64,000 nucleotides of DNA, from the NCBI GenBank assembly GCA_963721115.1, contig CAVRIA010000006.1, positions 310,001 to 374,000 on the forward strand, in the 5' to 3' direction. The position numbers were made by a program, and so were the translations under genes. Source of the stretch: CAVRIA01 sp963721115. GTDB lineage: Bacteria > Desulfobacterota > Binatia > HRBIN30 > CADEER01. Position 1 is the stretch's first letter. The number at the start of each line of letters is the position of its first letter. Under the pieces are notes generated by a model, which searched no databases, was not told the DNA's origin, and saw only the letters and a program-made list of their open reading frames with translations. Shown one piece after another: positions 34,766 to 42,599 of this stretch.

Positions 34766-34825
34766 TTGCTAGTTGAATCATCACAATTGCGCGAGTTGCT
34801 AGTGGGGGCATCCAATTGCGCGAAG
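34766..34825. repeat. Two ~30-bp imperfect tandem copies upstream of the glycosyltransferase operon
   Basis: Each copy begins TTGCTAGT and contains CAATTGCGCGA, spaced 30 bases apart (starts 34766 and 34796). They lie about 90-150 bases before the start of the fusion gene and could be paired binding sites or a short duplication. A weak promoter TTGAAT-N17-TTGCTA overlaps them. Confidence 0.5.
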
Positions 34826-34912
34826 GAACGACGAACGGCCGTCGAGATCGACGGCACGGCGAGCGGCGCGGTATGTCGGAGAACGTGAAAGAATCGACGG
34901 GGGCTCTTTGAG

Positions 34913-37342
34913 GTGCTGACCCGAGTGTCGATTCCGAGGAACCGGCTCCGCCCTCCCGGCAGCTTCGCGGAGCCCGAGTGCATCGTGCTGAAGCCGCGCG
35001 GCGGCGTGGTCTGCGACAGGCCCCCGGTGCGCATCTTCGTCGGCAGCGAGCCGCGACAGCACCGCGCCGAACGGGCTCTGGTCTGGTCGGTCGAGCAGGT
35101 GCGCGACCCGTCGCGCACCTACGAGATCTACCTGATGAAGGACTTGGTGGGCTTCGACCGGCGCCGCTGGCTGACCGGCTTCACCAACTATCGCTTCGCA
35201 ATCCCGCAGCTCGCCGGAGAGAAGGGACGCGCGATCTACAACGACGTGGATCAGATCTACCTCACCGATCCCGCCGAGCTGTTCGACCTCGACATGGACG
35301 GCTACGGCTTCCTGGCGATCAGCGACCGCGATACTTCGGTGATGCTCATCGACTGCGCGCGCATGGCTCGTATCTGGCGGATCGACGACGCCTACCGAAA
35401 GCGGCGCAAGGCGATGGAGGCGAAGGCGCGCGCCGTGCCGCGGTCCTGGGGCCCGTTGGCGCCGGTCTGGAACTCGCGCGACACGGAGTACGTCCGCGGC
35501 CGTTCCAAAGTGCTCCACTACACGACCATCCACACCCAGCCCTGGCAGCCCTTTCCGGAGTATTTCGTCTACCAGTTCAACTCGGTCGGCGAGGTGTGGA
35601 TGAATCTGGAGCGTTCCGCCGATGCGGCGGGATTCCAGCTCTTCACGTTCCAGCGGCCGAGCCGCTCCTACCTGGCGTCGGTCGCACGCCTGCGGCGAGG
35701 CGAAGACGTTGCGCCGCGGCGTGGCGGGGCCGATGGGTTGGCGGAGCTGCTGGCGGCGGCGCAGGTGGACTCGGTGCTCGAGTACTCGCTCGGCGGGCGA
35801 AGCGGTGCCGCCGAAGCGGCGTACGGGATCCGCCGCGTCACGCGGTACGACCCGGTGGCCAGCGAGGGCCCCGATCCTCTGCAGGGACGGTTCGACGCCG
35901 TGGTCTGCCGCGGTGGGCTCGAGGTCCTGTCCGACGACGACGTCTCGTGGGTGGTCGACGAGCTGTTCGCGTATGCCCGTTCCGTCGTCTACGCCGAGGT
36001 TGCCGACACCGGCGGCGCGCGCCCGGCGCACGCGCGCGGGGCGCGCGACCCGTCGTGGTGGTACGCCTTGTTCGAACGGGCCGGGGCCCGCCATCCGGAG
36101 GTCCATTGGCGGATCGTCGTGCGCGGCGAGAAGATCTGCAGCCGCGACGGCGGCTGGCGCATGTCCGGCCCGCCCAACGTCTGGGTCCTGCTCGACCAGA
36201 AGGCCGGCCATACGGTCCAGTCGGTGGGCCTGGCGGAGCGCCTCGGCTGGCCCTTCGCCGTCAAGCGGCTGCGCTTCAACCCGTTGAACCTGTTGAGCAA
36301 CCGGACGCTCGGGGCGAGCCGCCTCGGGCTCGATCCGTTCCGCTCCGACGCGCTCTCGCCGCCGTGGCCCGATCTGGTCATCGCCACCGGCAAGCGAACG
36401 GCGTCGGTGGCGCGGTGGATCGGGGCGCAGAGTCGCGGGCAGACGCGGCTGGTGCAGAACGGCCGCAAGGGGGGCGACGTCGCCGACGCGTTCGACCTCG
36501 TCGTCAGCTGCAAGCATTTCCGGCTGCCCTCCCATCCCAAGCGAATCGAGACTCTGGCCCCCCTGACGTCGATTACTCGCGAGCGACTCGCCCAGGCGGA
36601 GGCGCGCTGGAGCGGTCTCTTCGCCGCCGCCCCGCGACCGCGCGTGGTTCTGGTCGTCGGCGGGAACTCCTGGCGCCACCGGTTGGATGCGCGGACGGCG
36701 CGCCGAATGGCCGAGCGGGTGTGCACGATGGTCGAGTCGGCGCGCGCCTCGCTGTTCGCGATCACCAGCCCGAGGACGGGGGTGGAGGCAACGGAGGCAA
36801 TCGAGCGCGTGCTCGGGTCGCGGCATCACCTGCATCGATGGAAGAGGGGCGAGCGGGACAATCCGTACGTCGGTTTCCTGGCGTCGGCGGACGTGCTCGT
36901 GGTGACGGGCGAGAGCGAGTCGATGCTCGCCGAAGCGGCGGCGACCGGCAAGCCCGTATACATCTATCCGATTCCCGAGCGCCGGCGCGGCCCGCGGCTG
37001 TGGTTCAGCGGCTGGGTGACGGCGCGCGCCTATTCCCGGAGGCGCAAGCGCAAGGGGACGGTGCGGCCCCAGCAGGGGCTGGAGCGGCTCTGCGCCCGTC
37101 TCATCGATCTCGGCCTGGTGCGGCCGCCGCGCGACCTGAACGAGCTTCACCGCGGGCTCGTCGAGGCCGGCGTCGCGCGCTTCTTCGGGGAGCCGTTGGA
37201 GACCGAGGCGCGACCCGGGTTGGACGAGATGGAGATGGTTGCGCGCCGTGTTCGCGCCCTCATGGGGTACGCGGAGATGCGCTGGGAGCCCGGTGACGCG
37301 GCCGGCGGCGAGGGCTCGACCGCGCGGGCGGCAATGCGCTGA
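34913..37342 (+). CDS. Three-part glycosyltransferase: GT8-like + degenerate methyltransferase-like + ELM1 domain
   Basis: About 809 residues. Residues 30-240 look like a GT8-type glycosyltransferase with the DxD-like motif IYNDVDQIYLTDPAELFDLD. Residues 250-410 resemble a methyltransferase-type Rossmann region (GGLEVLSDDDVSWVVDELF) without a clear SAM glycine motif. From about 418 to 700 is an ELM1-family (GT-B-like) domain: GPPNVWVLLDQKAGHTVQSV, FDLVVSCKHFRLPSHPKRIE and VVGGNSWRHRLDARTARRMA. The next gene is a stand-alone copy of that last domain. It starts a gene row running to LptG, with small gaps, so it is likely translated as one transcript. Start codon is GTG 34913; no strong ribosome site. 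Confidence 0.72.
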   Translation: MLTRVSIPRNRLRPPGSFAEPECIVLKPRGGVVCDRPPVRIFVGSEPRQHRAERALVWSVEQVRDPSRTYEIYLMKDLVGFDRRRWLTGFTNYRFAIPQLAGEKGRAIYNDVDQIYLTDPAELFDLDMDGYGFLAISDRDTSVMLIDCARMARIWRIDDAYRKRRKAMEAKARAVPRSWGPLAPVWNSRDTEYVRGRSKVLHYTTIHTQPWQPFPEYFVYQFNSVGEVWMNLERSADAAGFQLFTFQRPSRSYLASVARLRRGEDVAPRRGGADGLAELLAAAQVDSVLEYSLGGRSGAAEAAYGIRRVTRYDPVASEGPDPLQGRFDAVVCRGGLEVLSDDDVSWVVDELFAYARSVVYAEVADTGGARPAHARGARDPSWWYALFERAGARHPEVHWRIVVRGEKICSRDGGWRMSGPPNVWVLLDQKAGHTVQSVGLAERLGWPFAVKRLRFNPLNLLSNRTLGASRLGLDPFRSDALSPPWPDLVIATGKRTASVARWIGAQSRGQTRLVQNGRKGGDVADAFDLVVSCKHFRLPSHPKRIETLAPLTSITRERLAQAEARWSGLFAAAPRPRVVLVVGGNSWRHRLDARTARRMAERVCTMVESARASLFAITSPRTGVEATEAIERVLGSRHHLHRWKRGERDNPYVGFLASADVLVVTGESESMLAEAAATGKPVYIYPIPERRRGPRLWFSGWVTARAYSRRRKRKGTVRPQQGLERLCARLIDLGLVRPPRDLNELHRGLVEAGVARFFGEPLETEARPGLDEMEMVARRVRALMGYAEMRWEPGDAAGGEGSTARAAMR

Positions 37343-37394
37343 CCTCCCGCTGCGTTCCGCCCGGCGGGCGCGGCGCGAGCAACGAGAGACGGGA

Positions 37395-38585
37395 ATGGTG
37401 GCGCCTCCGAAGGTCTGGGTCCTCTACGGCAAGGGGACGGGTGGTAACGGGCAGATGCGCAGCCTCGCCGAGGCGCTCGGCTGGCCCTACGAGGTCAAGC
37501 AGATCGTCTGCAACCGCCTCGAGGCCCTCCCCGGCGTCCTGCTGGGCGCCTCGCTGCTCAGCCTCGATCGGGCACGATCCGACTCCCTCGAGCCGCCGTG
37601 GCCCGACCTGGTCATTGCCGCCTCGCGCCGTAGTGTGCCGGTGGCGCGCTGGATCAAGAAGAAATCGGGCGGCAGAGCTCGCCTGGTCCACCTGCTCCAC
37701 GCGCAGGCGCCCCTGGCGCTGTTCGACCTGGTAATCACGACGCCGCAGTACTGTCTGCCGGAGCGCCCCAACGTCCTGCACAACGTCGCGCCGCTGAACC
37801 GCCTGCCGCCGGAGCGACTGGCTGCGGCGGCCTCGGAGTGGGGGCCGCGCCTCGCGCATCTGCCCCGGCCGTACACGGCGTTGCTGGTCGGTGGCAACAG
37901 CTCTTCCTACGAGCTCCAGGCGCCGACGGCGGAACGGCTCGGGCGCGAGGCGAGCGTCCGGGCGCGCCGCGACGGGGGCTCCCTGCTGCTCAGCACCAGC
38001 CCGCGGACGCCCCCCGCGGCGGCCGAGGCGCTGATCGCCGCCATCGATTGTCCCGCCTACGTGTACCGCTGGCGCCCGGCCGACGCGGCCAACCCGTACC
38101 ACGCCTACCTGGCGCTGGCGGACCGCTTCGTCGTGACGGTGGACAGCGCCTCGCAGGCGGTCGAGGCCTGCGCCACCGGCAAGCCCGTCGAGTTGTTCGA
38201 ATGGCCGGAGCGGCGGGCGAGAAGCCTCTCCGTCAGGGGCTTCCTGCGGGCATGGGCCGCGGTCGGCCGCAGTGGTGGGGCGTCCCGTCCCGGCGCGGTC
38301 GCGGCACGGCTCTACGACGCTCTGCTCGACCGCGGCTTCCTCAAGCCCCCGCGCGATTTCGGGGCGTATCATCGGGCACTCCTCGCGCGCGGCTTGCTGG
38401 TTCCGATGGGCACCGCCGCGGCGCCGTCGCCGTGTCCGCTCGACGACATGGAGCGGGCCGTGGCGCGGGTACGGCGCCTGTTCGCGGCGGCGCCGGGGGC
38501 GTTCGCTCCGGGGGGCGACTGGCCGCAGCGATGCGGATTGCCTATAGAAATCGTTCAGGAAGAGCCATGGGAAGACCGCGCATGA
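37395..38585 (+). CDS. ELM1-family glycosyltransferase-like protein
   Basis: A 396-residue paralogue of the C-terminal domain of the preceding gene. It shares the start PPKVWVLYGKGTGGNGQMRS, the central FDLVITTPQYCLPERPNVLH, LLVGGNSSSYELQAPTAERL and the later VVTVDSASQAVEACATGKPV. These correspond to a GT-B-like fold annotated as mitochondrial fission ELM1 family, whose bacterial members occur in envelope glycan loci. ATG 37395 follows the preceding stop by 52 bases. Its 3' end overlaps the start of the dioxygenase gene by 19 bases. Confidence 0.8.
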   Translation: MVAPPKVWVLYGKGTGGNGQMRSLAEALGWPYEVKQIVCNRLEALPGVLLGASLLSLDRARSDSLEPPWPDLVIAASRRSVPVARWIKKKSGGRARLVHLLHAQAPLALFDLVITTPQYCLPERPNVLHNVAPLNRLPPERLAAAASEWGPRLAHLPRPYTALLVGGNSSSYELQAPTAERLGREASVRARRDGGSLLLSTSPRTPPAAAEALIAAIDCPAYVYRWRPADAANPYHAYLALADRFVVTVDSASQAVEACATGKPVELFEWPERRARSLSVRGFLRAWAAVGRSGGASRPGAVAARLYDALLDRGFLKPPRDFGAYHRALLARGLLVPMGTAAAPSPCPLDDMERAVARVRRLFAAAPGAFAPGGDWPQRCGLPIEIVQEEPWEDRA

Positions 38586-39304
38586 CTTACCTCGACGTGG
38601 ATCGTCTGGCCGCGGCGGACGCCCGCGCCTTTCAGACGGCGAGGCCATATCCCTGGTTCAACCCGGCCGGGCTGCTGACCGAGGATGGGTTTGCGCGCCT
38701 GCGCGAGACGCTGCCGGAGCCGTCGAAGCTCGAGCCGTTCTTCGGGGTTCCGCGCTCGCACGGTCAGCAGAGTCACGATCGCCTGGTTCTCGAGTACGAC
38801 GACGGTGTCGACGTGGCGGAACCGTGGCACGAGTTCATTCGCGAGCTCAACGGACCGATCTACCGCGGCTTCCTGCGCCGCATGATGGGCCACGGGCGCT
38901 TCCGCCTGCAGTTCCACTGGCACTACACGCCCAGTTGCTGCTCGGTGTCGCCGCACTGCGATGCCCTGCGCAAGCTCGGCTCGCACATCTTCTATCTGAA
39001 CACCGCCGAGGACTGGGACCCCGCCTGGGGCGGCGAGACGCTGATTCTCGACGACGGCGGACGCTTCCCCCGCAAGTCGGCGCCGCGCTTCGAGGACTTC
39101 GACCGGGTGATCCCCGCCGAGGCGCTCGACAACCGTAGCCTGCTGTTCGTGCGCGGGCAGAGCTCCTGGCACGGAGTGCGCGAGGTTCGGTGCCCGGAGA
39201 ACGCCTACCGCAAGGTGTTCATCGTGGTCATCAACGATTGGCTGCGCCACCAGCACCACGTGCTGTGGGCACGCGTGCGCGGCAGGCCGGTGCGGGGGTA
39301 CTGA
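38567..39304 (+). CDS. 2-oxoglutarate/Fe(II)-dependent oxygenase
   Basis: A 245-residue double-stranded beta-helix enzyme. The iron facial triad is visible: His130 and Asp132 in SVSPHCDALRKLG, and His202 in SSWHGVREV; Arg215 (NAYRKVFIVV) would bind 2-oxoglutarate. Such enzymes hydroxylate small molecules, lipids or sugars. Within this operon a hydroxylase acting on a lipid or glycan is likely, by analogy with LpxO and KdoO, but not proven. ATG 38567 has an AGGAAGAG site seven bases upstream; a later in-frame ATG at 38582 is possible. Confidence 0.82.
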   Translation: MGRPRMTYLDVDRLAAADARAFQTARPYPWFNPAGLLTEDGFARLRETLPEPSKLEPFFGVPRSHGQQSHDRLVLEYDDGVDVAEPWHEFIRELNGPIYRGFLRRMMGHGRFRLQFHWHYTPSCCSVSPHCDALRKLGSHIFYLNTAEDWDPAWGGETLILDDGGRFPRKSAPRFEDFDRVIPAEALDNRSLLFVRGQSSWHGVREVRCPENAYRKVFIVVINDWLRHQHHVLWARVRGRPVRGY

Positions 39305-39330
39305 GAGGATGCCCGCGGAAGGAAATCGTC

Positions 39331-40320
39331 TTGTCGCGCCGGCCTGAGCCCTGGTCCGCGGTGGTCGTCCTCGGCGCCGGTCGCAGCGGTACGAGCGCGA
39401 TCACGCGCGCCCTCCTCGCCCTGGGAGTCGATCTCGGCGAGCGGCTGCGGCCCGGGGGAGGCCTGCGCCCCGGCGGGGCGAAGAACCCGACCGGGTTCTT
39501 CGAAGACGAGGATCTCCTGGCCATCAACAAGCGACTCAAGAAGGCGCTCGGCATTCGCGGCGAAAGCGTCGCCCTGATCGAGCCGGACCGCTGGGACGAG
39601 CCGGGCATCCGCGCTCTGCGCCGGCGCGCCGTCGAGACCATCCGTCGCCGCTTCGGCGAGTCGCCGCTCTGGGGGTACAAGTACGGGCGCACGCTGCGCC
39701 TGCTGCCCTTCTGGGAAGAGGTCTACCGCGCTCTGGATCTCGACGTCCGCTACCTGGTCGCGCTGCGCAATCCGCTGAGCGTGGCGCGCTCGCGCGCACG
39801 CCTGGATCCGCACCGCGGCACGCAGGAGAAGAGCGATCTCGAGTGGCTGGTCAACGTCGTTCCCTACTTCCGGCGGGTGAGAGAGCGGCCATTCGCGGTG
39901 GTCGACTACGACCTGGTGATGAGCGACCCGGTGGCGCAGCTCCAGCGCATGGCCGGGGCCCTGGGCCTGCCGCGATCGGCGGCCGAGGACGAGCGGATTG
40001 GCGAGTACGCGCAGCGCTTTCTGCGCCCCGGCATGCGTCACAGCCGCTTCACGGTCGACGATCTGTGCCGCGACGAGCGGGCGAATCGGCTCGCCGTGCG
40101 CGCCTACACTTGGCTGCATCGACTCGCCACGGACGAGGTCGATCGCGAGTCGCCGGAGCTGTGGGAAGACTGGGCCCGCATCGAGGAGTCCCTCGGCGTG
40201 TTGGCGCCCGTGCTCCGGCACGTCGACCGTGTCGAGGCGGACCTGAGGCGAGCGCGGCTCCATCCCATGGGACCGCTGCAGGCGGCCCCCCATCTCTGGC
40301 GCAGACTGCGACGCGGGTGA
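39331..40320 (+). CDS. Sulfotransferase-family protein
   Basis: A 329-residue protein with the PAPS 5'-phosphosulfate loop LGAGRSGTSAITRALLALG (about residues 14-32) and the 3'-phosphate site VALRNPLSVARSRARLD, both typical of sulfotransferases. It would transfer sulfate from PAPS to a hydroxyl group; the acceptor is unknown, but the surrounding genes suggest a glycan or glycolipid. TTG 39331 was selected because it follows a GGAAGGAA site and begins at the conserved N-terminus; no ATG gives a better start. The next gene begins two bases after the stop. Confidence 0.78.
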   Translation: MSRRPEPWSAVVVLGAGRSGTSAITRALLALGVDLGERLRPGGGLRPGGAKNPTGFFEDEDLLAINKRLKKALGIRGESVALIEPDRWDEPGIRALRRRAVETIRRRFGESPLWGYKYGRTLRLLPFWEEVYRALDLDVRYLVALRNPLSVARSRARLDPHRGTQEKSDLEWLVNVVPYFRRVRERPFAVVDYDLVMSDPVAQLQRMAGALGLPRSAAEDERIGEYAQRFLRPGMRHSRFTVDDLCRDERANRLAVRAYTWLHRLATDEVDRESPELWEDWARIEESLGVLAPVLRHVDRVEADLRRARLHPMGPLQAAPHLWRRLRRG

Positions 40321-40322
40321 CG

Positions 40323-41465
40323 GTGCCTCGGGTTCTCTCCCGCTACGTGATCCGGGAAGTGCTTCTCCACTTCCTGGGCGTGTTCGCGGTCGTCCTGGCG
40401 ATCTTCCTGGTCCGCCGCTTCGGCAAGCTTTTGTCCGATGCGCTGGAAGGCTCGCTGCCGGCCGACGTCGTGCTCTACCTCCTGTGGCTGCGAACCCTGG
40501 TGGCGCTTCCCTCGCTTCTTCCGGTCGCCCTCTACCTGGCCGTGCTGCTGGCGCTCGGCCGCCTGCATCAGGATCGCGAGACCACCGCGCTGGCGGCCTG
40601 CGGTGTGTCGCCCCTGCGCGTGCCCGCCACGGTCTTCTCGTTCTCGATTCTCGCCGCGGCCCTCATCGGCGTGCTGGCCCTGTTCGGCGAGCCCTGGGCG
40701 GCGGCCCGCTTCGAACAGGTGCGCGAGCAGGCGATGCAGGCCCTCGAGATCGGGGGGCTGATGCCCGGCCGCTTCTACGAGGTCGGCGGCCGCTCCGAGC
40801 AGGTGCTGTTCGCGGAGAACCGCGCCGCGGACGGATCGATGAGAAACGTGTTCGTGCAGGATCGCCGCGACGGCAGACTGGCCATCATCTCGTCGGAGCG
40901 CGCCTTCGAAAACGTCGACGAGAAGTCCGGATTCCGCTACCTGACCCTGGTCGACGGCTACCGCTACGATCTCGGGCAGCGCGAGGGAGCCTACGAGGTC
41001 ACGCAGTACCAGCGCTTCGTCATACGGACGCCCTTGCAGGCGGAGCCCCTCGATGAGGGGCGCCACGTCGGTACCACGCCGGAGCTGCTGCGCTCGAGCT
41101 CTCCGGTGGACGCCGCCGAGCTGCAGTGGCGGATGGCCAATCCGATCTCGACGGTCCTCCTCGTCCTGGTGGCGCTGACGCTCAGCCGCGTCGATCCCTA
41201 CGAGGGGAAGTACGCGAAGTTCTTCGGCGCGCTTCTGATCTACATGGTGTACCGGCGCTTGCTGGGCACGGCGAAGGACTTGGTGGCGCACGGGACGCTG
41301 GCGCCTCTTCCCGGGCTGTGGAGCGTGCACGCCCTCTGTCTGTTGATCGCGATCGCCCTGCTCGCCTATCAGGCGCGTGGCGGATCGCTGTGGTCCTTGA
41401 ACGTCGCCCGGGCCCGGCGGGGGGGGCGCTCGCTGCCGGGCGCTCGTCGAGGTGTCGCTCCGTGA
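40323..41465 (+). CDS. lptF: LptF-type permease of the LPS export ABC transporter
   Basis: A 380-residue protein with an N-terminal membrane segment (YVIREVLLHFLGVFAVVLAI), further helices and a C-terminal membrane bundle, with a periplasmic beta-jellyroll-like region between (LFAENRAADGSMRNVFVQDR). This is the standard LptF/LptG layout, in which LptFG with LptB pull lipopolysaccharide from the inner membrane towards LptC. GTG 40323 starts two bases after the sulfotransferase stop. It is followed by lptG, so the pair is encoded as usual, but the operon context (sulfotransferase, dioxygenase, glycosyltransferases) is unusual. Confidence 0.87.
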   Translation: MPRVLSRYVIREVLLHFLGVFAVVLAIFLVRRFGKLLSDALEGSLPADVVLYLLWLRTLVALPSLLPVALYLAVLLALGRLHQDRETTALAACGVSPLRVPATVFSFSILAAALIGVLALFGEPWAAARFEQVREQAMQALEIGGLMPGRFYEVGGRSEQVLFAENRAADGSMRNVFVQDRRDGRLAIISSERAFENVDEKSGFRYLTLVDGYRYDLGQREGAYEVTQYQRFVIRTPLQAEPLDEGRHVGTTPELLRSSSPVDAAELQWRMANPISTVLLVLVALTLSRVDPYEGKYAKFFGALLIYMVYRRLLGTAKDLVAHGTLAPLPGLWSVHALCLLIAIALLAYQARGGSLWSLNVARARRGGRSLPGARRGVAP

Positions 41466-42526
41466 AGACCCTCGATCGCTACGTCGGAGGTGCCGTCGTG
41501 CTGAACTTCCTGGTCGCGCTCTTCGGCCTGCTCGCGATCTTCTCGGTGATCAACCTCAGCCGCGAGCTCGACGACGTCGGCATCGGCGACTACGGCGTAC
41601 GGCAGGCTCTGTGGGTCGTGCTGATGAACCTGCCCCTGGAGGCGTATCGACTCGTGCCGGCAGCGGCCTTGCTCGGCGGCGTCAACGCCCTCGGTGGCAT
41701 GGCCAGCCACAACGAGATCGTCGCCATGCTGGCGGGCGGCGTGTCGCGCGGCCGCCTGGTGCGCTCGGTGATGCAGGTCGCCGCACTTCTCATGGTGCTG
41801 CTGCTCGTCTTCGGAGAGACGGTCGCGGCGCCTCTCGCGCAACGAGCCGAGACCAAGCGCTCCATTGCGCTGTCGAGCCAGAAGGCGATGGCGACGTCGC
41901 ACGGGTTCTGGGCGCGCACCGGCGCCGCGTTCGTCAACGTGCGCGAGCCGGTGCGCGAGCACCAGCTGGGCGAGCTGTACATCTACGAGTTCGACGACCA
42001 CCACCGGATGCGGAACTTCACGTACGCCAAGAGCGCTTCGCGCGTGCACGGGGAGTGGACGCTGCACGACGTCGTCGAGAGCCGCATCACCGATGACGGC
42101 GTCACGAACGTTCGCCGAGATTCGGAGACCTCGGATCTGTTGAAGGGCGTCGGGCGCATTCGACTCCTGCTCTTTTCGCCGGCTCTCTTGTCCATCGGCG
42201 AGCTGTGGCATTCGATGCACTCGCTGCGCGAGCGCGGCGAGAACCCGAAGCGGTACGAGCTCGTCTTCTGGGGCCGGATCACGATGCCGCTGGTGACGGC
42301 GATCATGATGTTCCTCTCCGTCCCGCTGGTCCTCCGGGCGGGGCCGACGGTCAAGATCGGGCAGCGCATCGTGCTCGCCGCCCTGCTCGGCGTCGGCTTC
42401 CAGATGTTCGACGAAACCTTCGGGCAGCTCGGGCTGCTCTACGGTCTCGGACCCGTGTTCAGCTGCCTTCTGCCGCCGGCGGCCGCTCTCGGTGCCGGAC
42501 TGTGGATGATGGGGCGCCTGGAGTGA
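41462..42526 (+). CDS. lptG: LptG-type permease of the LPS export ABC transporter
   Basis: A 354-residue membrane protein, partner of the preceding LptF: first helix YVGGAVVLNFLVALFGLLAI, cytoplasmic coupling loop region LGGMASHNEIVAMLAGGVSR, periplasmic beta domain (LYIYEFDDHHRMRNFTYAKS) and C-terminal helices. GTG 41462 overlaps the lptF stop by four bases. No lptA, lptB or lptC is in the window, so the ATPase and bridge proteins must be elsewhere. It may serve ordinary LPS or the lipid made by this locus. Confidence 0.87.
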   Translation: MKTLDRYVGGAVVLNFLVALFGLLAIFSVINLSRELDDVGIGDYGVRQALWVVLMNLPLEAYRLVPAAALLGGVNALGGMASHNEIVAMLAGGVSRGRLVRSVMQVAALLMVLLLVFGETVAAPLAQRAETKRSIALSSQKAMATSHGFWARTGAAFVNVREPVREHQLGELYIYEFDDHHRMRNFTYAKSASRVHGEWTLHDVVESRITDDGVTNVRRDSETSDLLKGVGRIRLLLFSPALLSIGELWHSMHSLRERGENPKRYELVFWGRITMPLVTAIMMFLSVPLVLRAGPTVKIGQRIVLAALLGVGFQMFDETFGQLGLLYGLGPVFSCLLPPAAALGAGLWMMGRLE

Positions 42527-42599
42527 CGGCGTTCAGAGGTCCGGCGCACGTCAGCGCCGGCGGCTCGCCGGGTGGTGTGGCGGACTGACGATTCTGGGG

